Assembly: GCF_900111685.1 (NCBI RefSeq)
Contig: NZ_FOHX01000007.1
Coordinates: 173,986-237,985, forward strand
Direction of reading: 5' to 3'
DNA: 64,000 nt
From: Nonomuraea wenchangensis
Lineage (GTDB): Bacteria; Actinomycetota; Actinomycetes; Streptosporangiales; Streptosporangiaceae
Translations under genes and position numbers: made by a program
The notes under the pieces: generated by a model
What the model saw: only the letters and a program-made list of their open reading frames with translations
Databases searched by the model: none
What the model was told of the DNA's origin: nothing
Shown: piece by piece, positions 8,116 to 15,110 of the stretch
How positions within the stretch are numbered: the first letter of the stretch is position 1
Layout of the letters: each line of letters opens with the position of its first letter

Positions 8116-8145
8116 TTGACGGTGCCGGAGCCTGCCGCCTAAACT
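8116..8145 (+). promoter_or_regulatory. Promoter for the ICMT-like gene
   Basis: TTGACG (8116-8121) and TAAACT (8140-8145) are separated by 18 bases, close to the housekeeping sigma consensus in actinomycetes. The implied transcription start near 8152 leaves a leader of about 28 bases before the ATG at 8180, which has GGTGAGGAG upstream. Confidence 0.55.
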
Positions 8146-8179
8146 CATCAAACAGTGAATTCTGGGTGAGGAGCACCCC

Positions 8180-8686
8180 ATGCGCAGGAATCCCGCCGCG
8201 GTCGTCAGCGCACTCTTCTTCGCCGCCGCACCCGGCACCGTCGCCGCCCTCGGGCCTTACCTCGTCGGCGGCTGGCGGACGCACGAGCCGTTCCCCGTAC
8301 AGATCATGGTCCCGCTCCGGGTGGCGGGGGCGATCCTGGTCGCGGCCGGGCTGGTGGTGCTGGTGCACGCCTTCGTCCGCTTCGTCGTGGAGGGGCTCGG
8401 CACGCCGATGCCGGTCGCGCCGCCCGAGCGGCTGGTCGTCGGCGGGCTGTACCGGTATGTCCGCAACCCGATGTACGTCGCGATCCTGACCGCGATCATC
8501 GGCCAGGCCATGGTCTTCGGCGATCGCGGCCTGCTGTTCTACGCTGTCGCCGTGGCCCTGGTCGTGTGGTCCTTCGTGCACTGGTACGAGGAGCCGGACC
8601 TGCGCAGGCGATTCGGGGCGGCGTACGACGACTATCGCGCGCACGTGCCAGGCTGGTGGCCGCGGCTGCGCCCGTTCCGTCCCTGA
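8180..8686 (+). CDS. Isoprenylcysteine carboxyl methyltransferase-like membrane protein
   Basis: A 168-residue protein with about four membrane spans (roughly 10-30, 43-68, 98-113, 117-135). The cytosolic motif YRYVRNPMY at 91-99 and the C-terminal EEPDLRRRFGAAYDDY at 137-152 are the SAM-binding signature of the ICMT/PEMT methyltransferase superfamily. Bacterial members methylate lipids, small thiols or unknown substrates in the membrane. The ATG is preceded by GGTGAGGAG. It has its own promoter and converges on the small gene that follows. Function beyond methyltransferase is not evident. Confidence 0.8.
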   Translation: MRRNPAAVVSALFFAAAPGTVAALGPYLVGGWRTHEPFPVQIMVPLRVAGAILVAAGLVVLVHAFVRFVVEGLGTPMPVAPPERLVVGGLYRYVRNPMYVAILTAIIGQAMVFGDRGLLFYAVAVALVVWSFVHWYEEPDLRRRFGAAYDDYRAHVPGWWPRLRPFRP

Positions 8687-8693
8687 GGCCGGC

Positions 8694-9014
8694 TCAGGGG
8701 AGGGAGTGGCCGAGGCGGAGGCGGAGCCGGTCACCGTGGCGGGCGGCCTCGCGCACGCTCCACAGCCGCTCGTCGACCACCGTCCCCCGGGCCGTCATGT
8801 AGCCGCCCACCCGCAGCACCGGGCGCCCGGCATCGTCGTGCAGGAGTTGCGCCCGCGACTCGGTGTCGTCGCCGAAGACGACGAGGAAGTCGTCGGCGCC
8901 TGCGGGGGCGTCCAGGATGAGGCCCGGAGACAGGTGGGAGTGGGGGACGGCGATGACGTACTGGCTGGCGTGTTCGCTCACGAGGAGAGCCACTACCCAC
9001 ACCGGCGCGGACAA
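8694..9014 (-). CDS. Hypothetical protein
   Basis: About 106 residues from a TTG at 9014; GTG codons at 9002 or 8993 are equally plausible starts. Codon third positions are strongly G/C, so it is very likely a real gene. I do not recognise the family. It is predicted soluble, with a beta-rich first half (HSHLSPGLILDAPAG, DDFLVVFGDDTE) and a basic C-terminal helix (REAARHGDRLRLRLGHSL). It has no cysteine and no obvious catalytic motif. It converges on the ICMT-like gene and diverges from the esterase gene. Confidence 0.6.
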   Translation of the reverse strand: MSAPVWVVALLVSEHASQYVIAVPHSHLSPGLILDAPAGADDFLVVFGDDTESRAQLLHDDAGRPVLRVGGYMTARGTVVDERLWSVREAARHGDRLRLRLGHSLP

Positions 9015-9061
9015 GGCACGTCACCATCCCGGGGGCGGGATATCGCTTTCCTGGCTTATGG

Positions 9062-9075
9062 GGTGAAATATCACC
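9062..9075. promoter_or_regulatory. Inverted repeat GGTGA-AATA-TCACC
   Basis: Five-base arms around AATA in the 88-base gap between two divergent genes, 28 bases before the esterase start. Its location suits an operator for one or both genes, but no regulator gene is adjacent and the arms are short. Confidence 0.3.
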
Positions 9076-9102
9076 ATCGTTCCGTCAGCTATGGGAGCAT
9101 CC

Positions 9103-10083
9103 GTGCCACTGTTCGATCTGCCGCTCGACGAGCTTCGCGACTACCGTCCCGACCGCGACGAGCCCGCCGACTTCGACGACTTCTGGGCCCGCACGCTGGC
9201 CGAGGCCAGGCAGCACGACCTGGCGGCCACCTACACGCCCTACGAACTGCCCCTCGCCACCGTCGAGGTGTACGAGGTGTCGTTCGCGGGCTGGGGCGGC
9301 CACCGCATCAACGGCTGGTTCCTGCTGCCGCGCGGGGCCGAGGGCCCGGTGCCGTGCGTCATGCACTACATCGGCTACAGCGGCGGGCGCGGCTTCCCCA
9401 AGGACCACCTGCTGTGGCCCACGGCCGGGTACGCGGTGTTCGTCATGGAGACCCGCGGCCACGGCGGCGCCAACGTCGGCAGCCCCGGCACCACGCCCGA
9501 CCCGCACGGCGGCGCGAACCCGCAGGCCCCCGGCATGATGACCCGGGGCATCCTGGACCCCGAGGACTACTACTACCGGCGGGTGTTCACCGACGCCGTC
9601 CGGGCCGTGGACGCCGCGCTGGAGCACCCGGCGGTGGACGGGAGCGGCATCGTCGTCTCAGGCGGCAGCCAGGGCGGCGGCATCGCGCAGGCCACGGCCG
9701 CGCTGCACCCGGCGGTCAAGGCTGCGCTGGTGGACGTGCCGTTCCTGACCCATTTCCGGCGGGCGGTCGAGATCACCGGGAAGGATCCTTACCAGGAGCT
9801 GGTCCGCTTCATGGCGACCCGCAGGGACAGCGCCGAGCAGGTCTTCCGCACCCTGGCGTACTTCGACGGGATGAACTTCGCGGCGCGGGGCCAGGTGCCC
9901 GCGCTCTACTCGGTGGCGCTCATGGACGACGTGTGCCCGCCGTCCACGGTCTTCGCCGCCTACAACCACTGGCAGGGCCCGAAGGAGATCGTCGTGTGGC
10001 CCTGGAACAACCACGAAGGCGGCGGCGGGTACCAGAGCGAGGAGCAGGTGCGCTACCTGCACAAGCTGCTCGCCGCCGGCTGA
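9103..10083 (+). CDS. Acetylxylan esterase/cephalosporin-C deacetylase-like hydrolase (AXE1)
   Basis: 326 residues, usual length for the AXE1 alpha/beta-hydrolase family (CE7 esterases). MPLFDLPLDELRDYRP at the N-terminus is family-typical. The nucleophile is Ser189 in SGGSQGG, with the likely acid at Asp275 (MDDVCPPST) and base at His304 (NNHEGGG). CE7 enzymes remove acetyl groups from xylo-oligosaccharides and cephalosporin C. No signal peptide is visible, so it should act in the cytoplasm on imported sugars. The GTG at 9103 is chosen for the GGGAGC four bases before it; ATG 9091 would add four residues. Confidence 0.88.
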   Translation: MPLFDLPLDELRDYRPDRDEPADFDDFWARTLAEARQHDLAATYTPYELPLATVEVYEVSFAGWGGHRINGWFLLPRGAEGPVPCVMHYIGYSGGRGFPKDHLLWPTAGYAVFVMETRGHGGANVGSPGTTPDPHGGANPQAPGMMTRGILDPEDYYYRRVFTDAVRAVDAALEHPAVDGSGIVVSGGSQGGGIAQATAALHPAVKAALVDVPFLTHFRRAVEITGKDPYQELVRFMATRRDSAEQVFRTLAYFDGMNFAARGQVPALYSVALMDDVCPPSTVFAAYNHWQGPKEIVVWPWNNHEGGGGYQSEEQVRYLHKLLAAG

Positions 10084-10145
10084 GCCGGCCGGACAGCGCG
10101 CCCGGCTGAGCCGGCAAGACGCGCCCGGCTGAGCGAGCCGGATGG

Positions 10146-10213
10146 CGCGCCCGGTTGACCGGGCGCGTGGGGTCGCCCCCCGCCGGGCCGCGGCTCAAGG
10201 AGCCCGGCGGGGG
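10146..10213. terminator. Two hairpins between convergent genes
   Basis: First hairpin: nine-base perfect stem 10146-10154/10159-10167 with loop TTGA. Second: 12-base perfect stem 10177-10188/10202-10213 with a 13-base loop. They lie between the esterase gene and the HesB-like gene, which converge, so a bidirectional terminator is likely. Just upstream (about 10095-10160) a GCGCCCGG(C/T)TGA(C/G) motif recurs three times, as if the region arose by short duplications. Confidence 0.6.
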
Positions 10214-10219
10214 CGCGCC

Positions 10220-10507
10220 TCACATCGCCTGTTCGGTGACCAGGAACGACACACTGCCCTGGTCGTCTGCTCCGGCGTCGAGAGATTTGTCGTCCAGGAC
10301 GGTCGCGGCCACAGGGTCGAGGTAGACCCGGGCGCCCTCGGACTCCACGACCGCGTCCGCCGGTTCCGGCGCGGTGGCCAGTGACAGGGTGAGCGCGCTG
10401 GCGCCCTCACCCTCCGACGAGATCCGGATCCCGCTCTGTGTGGGCTCCGGCGCGGTCGCGGTGAGATCGCGGATCGCCTGGGCTGCGTTGGCTGTCAGGG
10501 TGAGCAC
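10220..10507 (-). CDS. HesB/IscA-like protein without cysteines
   Basis: 95 residues with the A-type Fe-S carrier fold pattern: MLTLTANAAQAIRDLT at the start, GIRISSEGEGASALTLSL in the middle and a C-terminal VYLDPVAATVLDDKSLDA strand-helix segment. True IscA/HesB proteins bind iron or clusters through three cysteines (C...CGC); none is present here, so cluster transfer is improbable. Cysteine-less relatives occur in actinomycetes, with unknown function. The GTG start has a strong GGAGGAG upstream. It converges on the esterase gene across the hairpins. Confidence 0.75.
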   Translation of the reverse strand: MLTLTANAAQAIRDLTATAPEPTQSGIRISSEGEGASALTLSLATAPEPADAVVESEGARVYLDPVAATVLDDKSLDAGADDQGSVSFLVTEQAM

Positions 10508-10671
10508 TACGGCTCCTCCTCACGGTCGACGTTCAGGAGTCAGCCACCCTTCCCCCTCTGTCCGGGCTCAACCATCGCCACCCGCTTCTTTACCCGGAAC
10601 CCGCGGCGGCGGCGCGGACGGCGTGCCGCGGACCGCGCGGGTCAAGCGGCGCTCCCGCCCTGTCCCCTCCT

Positions 10672-10747
10672 GGTTGAAGGCGGGACGCCGGAGAAGCACC
10701 AAAATCGCGTCAAAGTTTCAACCGGAGGTTCAACGATACCGTTGAAG
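10672..10747. promoter_or_regulatory. Cluster of GGTTGAA/TTCAACC half-sites with palindrome at 10729-10746
   Basis: Four related half-sites occur upstream of the erythromycin-esterase-like gene: GGTTGAA at 10672, TTTCAACC at 10716, GGTTCAACG at 10727 and CGTTGAAG at 10740. The last two form a perfect seven-base inverted repeat, TTCAACG-ATAC-CGTTGAA. It covers TACCGT (10737-10742), a -10-like box seven bases before the ATG. A repressor bound here would block transcription of a leaderless message. The regulator is unknown. Confidence 0.5.
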
Positions 10748-10749
10748 TC

Positions 10750-11952
10750 ATGACAACTGGCATCAAGGACGTCACCCGCCCCCTCGACGCGGCCTCCGTC
10801 ATGGCCCTGCTCCCGGGCCGCCCCCGCGTGCTCGCCCTCGGCGAGCCCACCCATCTGGAGGAGACCCTCCTCGACGTACGCAACGAGCTGTTCCGGCAGC
10901 TCGTCGAGCGGGAGGGCTACCGCGCGATCGCGCTGGAGAGCGACTGCCTGCGGGGCCTGGTCGTGGACGACCACGTCACCTCGGGCGCCGGCGCCCTCGA
11001 CGAGGTCATGGAGCGCGGCTTCAGCCACGAGTGGGGCGCCCTGGAGGGCAACCGCGAGCTGGTCCGCTGGATGCGCGACCACAACGCCGGCCGGCCGGCG
11101 GACGAGCAGGTGCGCTTCACCGCCTTCGACAGCCCGACGGAGATCACCCACGCGGAGAGCCCCCGGCAGGCGCTCATGGCGCTGCACGGCTACCTCGCGG
11201 CCCATGTGGACGCCGCCCTGCTCCCGTGCACCGCCGACACGCTCGACCGGCTGATCGGCGCCGACGAACGCTGGAGCGACCAGGGCGCCATGCGGGACCC
11301 GTCGCGGTCCGTGGGCCGCTCGGCCGAGGCGGCGGAGCTGCGGCTGCTCGCCGACGACCTGGTGGTGCTGCTCGACGCGCAGACGCCGCACCTGCTCGCC
11401 GCGACCGCGCAGGACGACTGGGACCGGGCCCGCCTGTACGGCCGGGCCGCCGTCGGCCTGCTGCGCTACCACGCGCACCTGGCCGACACGGGACCGGCGA
11501 GGATGCTGCGGCTGCTGGCGACACGGTCCGCCGTGATGGCCGCCAACCTCCTCGCCTTCGCCGAACGCCGCCCCACCTTCGTCTTCTCCCACAACCTGCA
11601 CCTCACGCCGGCGGCGGGCACCATGCGGATGGAGCAGGGCCCGGTGCGGTGGTGGAGCGCGGGCGCGCTCGTCCGCGCCCGCCTCGGCGCCGACTACGCC
11701 GTCCTCGCCACCGCCGTCGGCACCATCCGCCACCACGGCGTGGACACCCCGCCGGCCGGCACGGTCGAAGGGCTGCTGCACGCCATGCCGGAGGACCGGT
11801 TCCTGGTGGACGCGCGCGGCCTGGCCGCCGCTCTCGCCGGTGCTCCGCCCGCGGCCAGGGAGTCCCCGTACTTCGGCTACTTCCCCCTGGACCCGGCCCA
11901 TCTGGACCTGATCGACGGGCTGGTGTTCGTCAGGGACCTGCCGCGGGCGTAG
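10750..11952 (+). CDS. Erythromycin esterase family protein
   Basis: 400 residues, as in EreA/EreB-type proteins. LGEPTHLEE (residues 30-38) holds the conserved Glu32 and His35; IALESD (60-65) and FSHNLHLTP (near 280) hold the other conserved acidic and histidine positions of the active site. Family members hydrolyse macrolide lactones or succinoglycan-type esters; many chromosomal copies have unknown substrates, so macrolide resistance is only one possibility. The ATG lacks a ribosome binding site at the right distance. A TTCAACG/CGTTGAA palindrome lies directly upstream, which suggests regulated expression. Confidence 0.85.
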   Translation: MTTGIKDVTRPLDAASVMALLPGRPRVLALGEPTHLEETLLDVRNELFRQLVEREGYRAIALESDCLRGLVVDDHVTSGAGALDEVMERGFSHEWGALEGNRELVRWMRDHNAGRPADEQVRFTAFDSPTEITHAESPRQALMALHGYLAAHVDAALLPCTADTLDRLIGADERWSDQGAMRDPSRSVGRSAEAAELRLLADDLVVLLDAQTPHLLAATAQDDWDRARLYGRAAVGLLRYHAHLADTGPARMLRLLATRSAVMAANLLAFAERRPTFVFSHNLHLTPAAGTMRMEQGPVRWWSAGALVRARLGADYAVLATAVGTIRHHGVDTPPAGTVEGLLHAMPEDRFLVDARGLAAALAGAPPAARESPYFGYFPLDPAHLDLIDGLVFVRDLPRA

Positions 11953-12051
11953 CGCCGGGGGACGCGCCGGACGGCGCAATACGGGGACGTGAGGGCGTCG
12001 GCGGTTACTGTGCGTAGTGGATCAGTGTCGCCATCGACATAGGAAATGCTC

Positions 12052-12585
12052 ATGCGTACTCGCCGCCTTACCCTTTTGCTGGCCGCCGCCGCCCTCGTGG
12101 GGTGCGGGACCGCACCGACGAACACCGCGGGGGTGGCGCCGCAGACCAGCGCCCCGCCGTCCGAAATGGACAAGACCTGGTTGCGTACCATCCACCAGGG
12201 CAACATGGCCGAGATCCAGGCCGGCCACCTGGCGGAGGCCAAGGGCACCGCCAAACAGGTGAAGACGATCGGCAAGGTGCTGGTCGACGACCACACCGCG
12301 CTGGACGAGAAGGTCACCCAGCTCGCCGGTCGGCTCGGCGTCGACCTGCCGAGCTCGCCCACCGCCGCCCAGAAGGAGCTGTCGAACAAGCTGCGCTCGG
12401 ACACCGGCTCCGACTTCGACCAGGACTTCGTGGCCGGGATGACGAAGGCTCACGTCGCCGCGATCAGGATCACCAAGCAGGAGATCGACAAGGGCACCTC
12501 GCCGGAGGTGGTTGCGCTGGCGAAGGAGGCCGATCCCCAGCTCAAGGAGCATCTGGAGGCGCTGCGCAAGGCGCACGGCGGCTGA
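12052..12585 (+). CDS. DUF4142 lipoprotein
   Basis: 177 residues. The first 17 residues form a lipoprotein signal ending in LVGC (Cys18), so the protein should be anchored outside the membrane. The rest is a four-helix ferritin-like DUF4142 domain (IHQGNMAEIQAGHLAEAKG, then VLVDDHTALDEKVTQLAGRLG). Function of the family is not established; some members are linked to envelope stress. Start 12052 is chosen because AGGA lies seven bases ahead; ATG 12046 would add two residues. A strong hairpin follows at 12610. Confidence 0.85.
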   Translation: MRTRRLTLLLAAAALVGCGTAPTNTAGVAPQTSAPPSEMDKTWLRTIHQGNMAEIQAGHLAEAKGTAKQVKTIGKVLVDDHTALDEKVTQLAGRLGVDLPSSPTAAQKELSNKLRSDTGSDFDQDFVAGMTKAHVAAIRITKQEIDKGTSPEVVALAKEADPQLKEHLEALRKAHGG

Positions 12586-12609
12586 TCCGCCGGCGCTCCC
12601 TGGAACGGC

Positions 12610-12640
12610 CGTGGGCCGGGCGCGCCGCGCCCGGCCCACG
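12610..12640. terminator. Strong hairpin after the DUF4142 gene
   Basis: CGTGGGCCGGGCGCG and its exact complement flank a single central C (12625), a 31-base palindrome that would fold into a stem of about 13 pairs. It begins 25 bases after the DUF4142 stop and ends before the promoter of the PRC-barrel gene. No U-tract follows, as is usual in actinomycetes. Confidence 0.65.
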
Positions 12641-12679
12641 CGGCGTGAAGCGGGGCGGAAACTCATCTCCACGAGGTGT

Positions 12680-12702
12680 GGTTTTGTGGAGATATGGGGT
12701 AT
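12680..12702 (+). promoter_or_regulatory. SigB-like stress promoter candidate
   Basis: GGTT (12680-12683) and GGGTAT (12697-12702) are 13 bases apart. Stress sigma factors of the SigB group in streptomycetes use GNNT and GGGTAC/T with about 14-16 bases between them; GTGT at 12676 would give 17. The implied start near 12710 lies about 36 bases before the GTG of the PRC-barrel gene. Confidence 0.4.
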
Positions 12703-12745
12703 CTGTCCAGTTCGATGCAAGGGTCGCCACATCAGGGGGTAGGTC

Positions 12746-13111
12746 GTGGCCACGCAGGCGGAGATCCGCACGCTGCTGGAGTGCCACGTCGTCGGCTGCG
12801 ACGGCGAGCAGCTCGGCAGGGTCGGACAGGTCTATCTCAACGACCGCACCGGCCGCGCGGAGTGGGTGACCGTGTGCGGCGGATTCCTCGGCATGCGGCA
12901 GACTTTCGTGCCGCTCGCCGGCAGCAGCCGTACGGGCGACGAAATCACCATCGCCTTCGACAGCGCGAAAGTCAGGGCGGCGCCGCACGTCGCCGTGGAC
13001 GGTTTGCTGACCGCCCGCGAGGAAATCCTGCTGCACCGCCATTACGGAATGGGGCACACCGTCCCGGCACCGCGAACGGGCGACCACGACCGGCTCGACC
13101 TGGACATCTGA
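12746..13111 (+). CDS. PRC-barrel domain protein
   Basis: 121 residues from a GTG preceded by GGGGGTAGG. Residues about 5-80 follow the PRC-barrel pattern (LLECHVVGCDGEQLGRVGQVYLND, then WVTVCGGFLGMRQTFVPL). PRC-barrels are small beta domains found in RNA processing, photosynthetic reaction centres and many actinobacterial stress proteins. The C-terminal 40 residues (LLTAREEILLHRHYGM) resemble the tail of DUF2382-linked PRC proteins. It is cytosolic, and has a candidate SigB-type promoter. Exact function is unknown. Confidence 0.82.
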   Translation: MATQAEIRTLLECHVVGCDGEQLGRVGQVYLNDRTGRAEWVTVCGGFLGMRQTFVPLAGSSRTGDEITIAFDSAKVRAAPHVAVDGLLTAREEILLHRHYGMGHTVPAPRTGDHDRLDLDI

Positions 13112-13142
13112 CACCACATCCGACGGCTGGAAAACAAATAAG

Positions 13143-14855
13143 TCAGGTCGCGGCGTACAGCTCGATCTCGTTGAGCATCGCGCACGACGGCCCTATTTCT
13201 CTGTCGCAATCGTCGGAACGCTCGACCACGATTTTCACGTGCCGGCCCCGTGCCGAGATCGGCTCATAACGCAGCGCGTAATCCGTACGGTCGTCGATGG
13301 TGAGCACCGGCTCGCCCCACGAGCGCCCGTCGCGCGAGACGTACACGCGGGCTCCGGCCCGATGCCCCGGGCGCAGGCTCAGCCCGGCCATGGTGAAGCG
13401 GTACTGCCGGTCCAGGTGCAGCACGTACTCGCCGGAGCGGCCCGCGGCGACCGCGCTCGACCAGTAGCCGGTGCTGCCGTCCAGGGCGGCCTCCGGGCGG
13501 GTGAGCGGCCGGTCGCGGCTGGTCCAGCGCATGGTGGTGGAGATCCTCAGGTCGCCCTTCCTGAGCAGCGCGGCGAGGTCGAGGCGGCCGGGCGCGGGCG
13601 GGGCGAGGTCGTACAGGCCGCGCTTGATCGCGTACCAGCCGCCCTGCTCGAAGCGGCCGTGCGCGGGGCAGGCGGTCTCGTCGAGCGAGTGGTCCGGCCG
13701 CACCCCGGCGATCTTGCAGTTGTCGAAGACCTGGATCAGCCGGTGCGGCCCGACCGCCGCGATGCCGGTGTAGCCGGAGGAGCCGTGGGCGTCCCACACG
13801 CCGTCCCGGTTGTGGTAGGTCACGCGCGGCTCCAGCCACTCGTGCCCGAGGCCGTCGCGGGAGACGGCCAGCCAGTTGTCCGGCCGGCCCGCGCTCAGCA
13901 CGAGCTTCCCGTCCGGCATGAGCAGCAGCCGGGGCGCGACGCCACGCACCACGCAGTCCATCCCGGCGAAGCGCAGCCCGGCCGGGCTCGTCCAGGTCCG
14001 GCCGCCGTCGGCCGAACGGGCCTGGCTCAGCGTCGCGTACGTGCCGCCGTCGCGGCGGATCACCGCCACCAGCGTGCCGTCCATGACCTGCGCCAGCGCG
14101 GCCTCGGTGTAGCCGTACCCGGCCTCGTCCGGGCGGGCGATCACGCCGCGCCGCTCGAAGGTGCGTCCGCCGTCGGTGCTGGCGTACACCTCGGCCTGGA
14201 AGCCGTCGCTCCCCTGGTAGCGGGCGTAGACGGTGATCAGGATCGTGCCGTCGGCGAGCTGCACAGGCGTGCCGTGCGCGGCCCCGCCGGACCGCAGCTC
14301 GTCCGGGGTGCGCAGGGTCGCCACCGAGCGCAGCCAGTCCTCGCCGTCGTCGGCGACGGCCGAGGTCAGCACCCCCAGCCGCGCCGTGTGCGGCCCGGTG
14401 CGCTTCGGGTAGTACTCGGTGGCGAAGTAGCGCCCGTCGAGCAGCTCGACCGGCGACTCGCGCAGCGGCGTCGCCTCCGACGGGCCGAACGTGACGCCGC
14501 CGTCGGTGGACAGGGCGGCCTCGCTGGTGAGGGTGACGACCTTGTCGACGTTCGTGGTGAACGTGGTGATCACCTTCTGCGCGGGCCGGCCGTCCGTCCC
14601 GATGACGTCGAGGACGGACACGTTCGGGAAGCCCGCGAAGTCCAGCCGCTCCAGGTCGGTCGGCTCCCGCCCGGCGGGCGGCGGGTTGGGATGGATCCAG
14701 CCGAGTGAGGAAGCAGTGGCGATCAGGTTAGGGGGAGACAGCTGGGAGTGGTCGGGCAGCGCGCAGTAGCCGCCTCCCGCCTGCGGCGAGCCCGTCGTGG
14801 CGGGCAACGCCGAGGTGGCGACCACGGCCGCGACCACGGCTCTGGGCACCGGCAT
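13143..14855 (-). CDS. Secreted Asp-box (BNR) protein with discoidin-like C-terminus
   Basis: 570 residues. An N-terminal signal segment (AAVVATSALPATTGSPQA, about 9-26) predicts export. Three Asp-boxes (STDGGVTF at 116-123, STDGGRTF near 226, SADGGRTW near 283) indicate a six-bladed sialidase-type propeller. The last 140 residues (ALDGSTGYWSSAVAAG..., ending in LNEIELYAAT) look like an F5/8 type C carbohydrate-binding domain. The propeller and lectin arrangement is common in exo-sialidases, but I cannot identify the full catalytic set (FRIP motif, Arg triad), so another glycan target is possible. It diverges from the unknown operon at 15111. Confidence 0.72.
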   Translation of the reverse strand: MPVPRAVVAAVVATSALPATTGSPQAGGGYCALPDHSQLSPPNLIATASSLGWIHPNPPPAGREPTDLERLDFAGFPNVSVLDVIGTDGRPAQKVITTFTTNVDKVVTLTSEAALSTDGGVTFGPSEATPLRESPVELLDGRYFATEYYPKRTGPHTARLGVLTSAVADDGEDWLRSVATLRTPDELRSGGAAHGTPVQLADGTILITVYARYQGSDGFQAEVYASTDGGRTFERRGVIARPDEAGYGYTEAALAQVMDGTLVAVIRRDGGTYATLSQARSADGGRTWTSPAGLRFAGMDCVVRGVAPRLLLMPDGKLVLSAGRPDNWLAVSRDGLGHEWLEPRVTYHNRDGVWDAHGSSGYTGIAAVGPHRLIQVFDNCKIAGVRPDHSLDETACPAHGRFEQGGWYAIKRGLYDLAPPAPGRLDLAALLRKGDLRISTTMRWTSRDRPLTRPEAALDGSTGYWSSAVAAGRSGEYVLHLDRQYRFTMAGLSLRPGHRAGARVYVSRDGRSWGEPVLTIDDRTDYALRYEPISARGRHVKIVVERSDDCDREIGPSCAMLNEIELYAAT

Positions 14856-14991
14856 GATTGCGCTCCTCGTCCTGTTGTCCTCGCTTACGCACTGGTTCGG
14901 ACTCTAGATCACTGATCACCCGCAACTCGGGATTCACCTGCGGGAACTCGCCGTCGCGTCGCGCTTTCCGCGTCTGCGGCGCCGCAAACAT

Positions 14992-15041
14992 ACTGGATGC
15001 GTAAAGTACCAGTTGACAGAAAAGCTCGTCATGCCCACGAT
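14992..15041 (+). promoter_or_regulatory. Promoter with overlapping inverted repeat for the 15111 operon
   Basis: In this unusually A/T-rich patch, TTGACA (15013-15018) is a perfect -35; CACGAT (15036-15041) at 17 bases is a weak -10. ACTGG (14992-14996) and CCAGT (15009-15013), 12 bases apart, form an inverted repeat whose right arm touches the -35. This arrangement suits a repressor or activator of the operon starting at 15111, about 64 bases downstream. The 255-base gap also has to hold the sialidase-like gene promoter. Confidence 0.45.
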
Positions 15042-15110
15042 CAGAGCGGCACTATTAAGTGTGAATTTACAGAGCTCCGATTCGGCCCGCGGGTCAGGAG
15101 GTGGCCTCAG

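Noticed and set aside
10750..11952. Calling the erythromycin-esterase-family gene a macrolide resistance gene
   Set aside because: The catalytic residues fit, but many chromosomal members of the family act on other esters; nothing in the context shows macrolides as substrate.
15001..15100. tRNA or small RNA gene in the A/T-rich patch
   Set aside because: No cloverleaf, no CCA-end consensus arms and no strong hairpin; promoter elements explain the base composition better.
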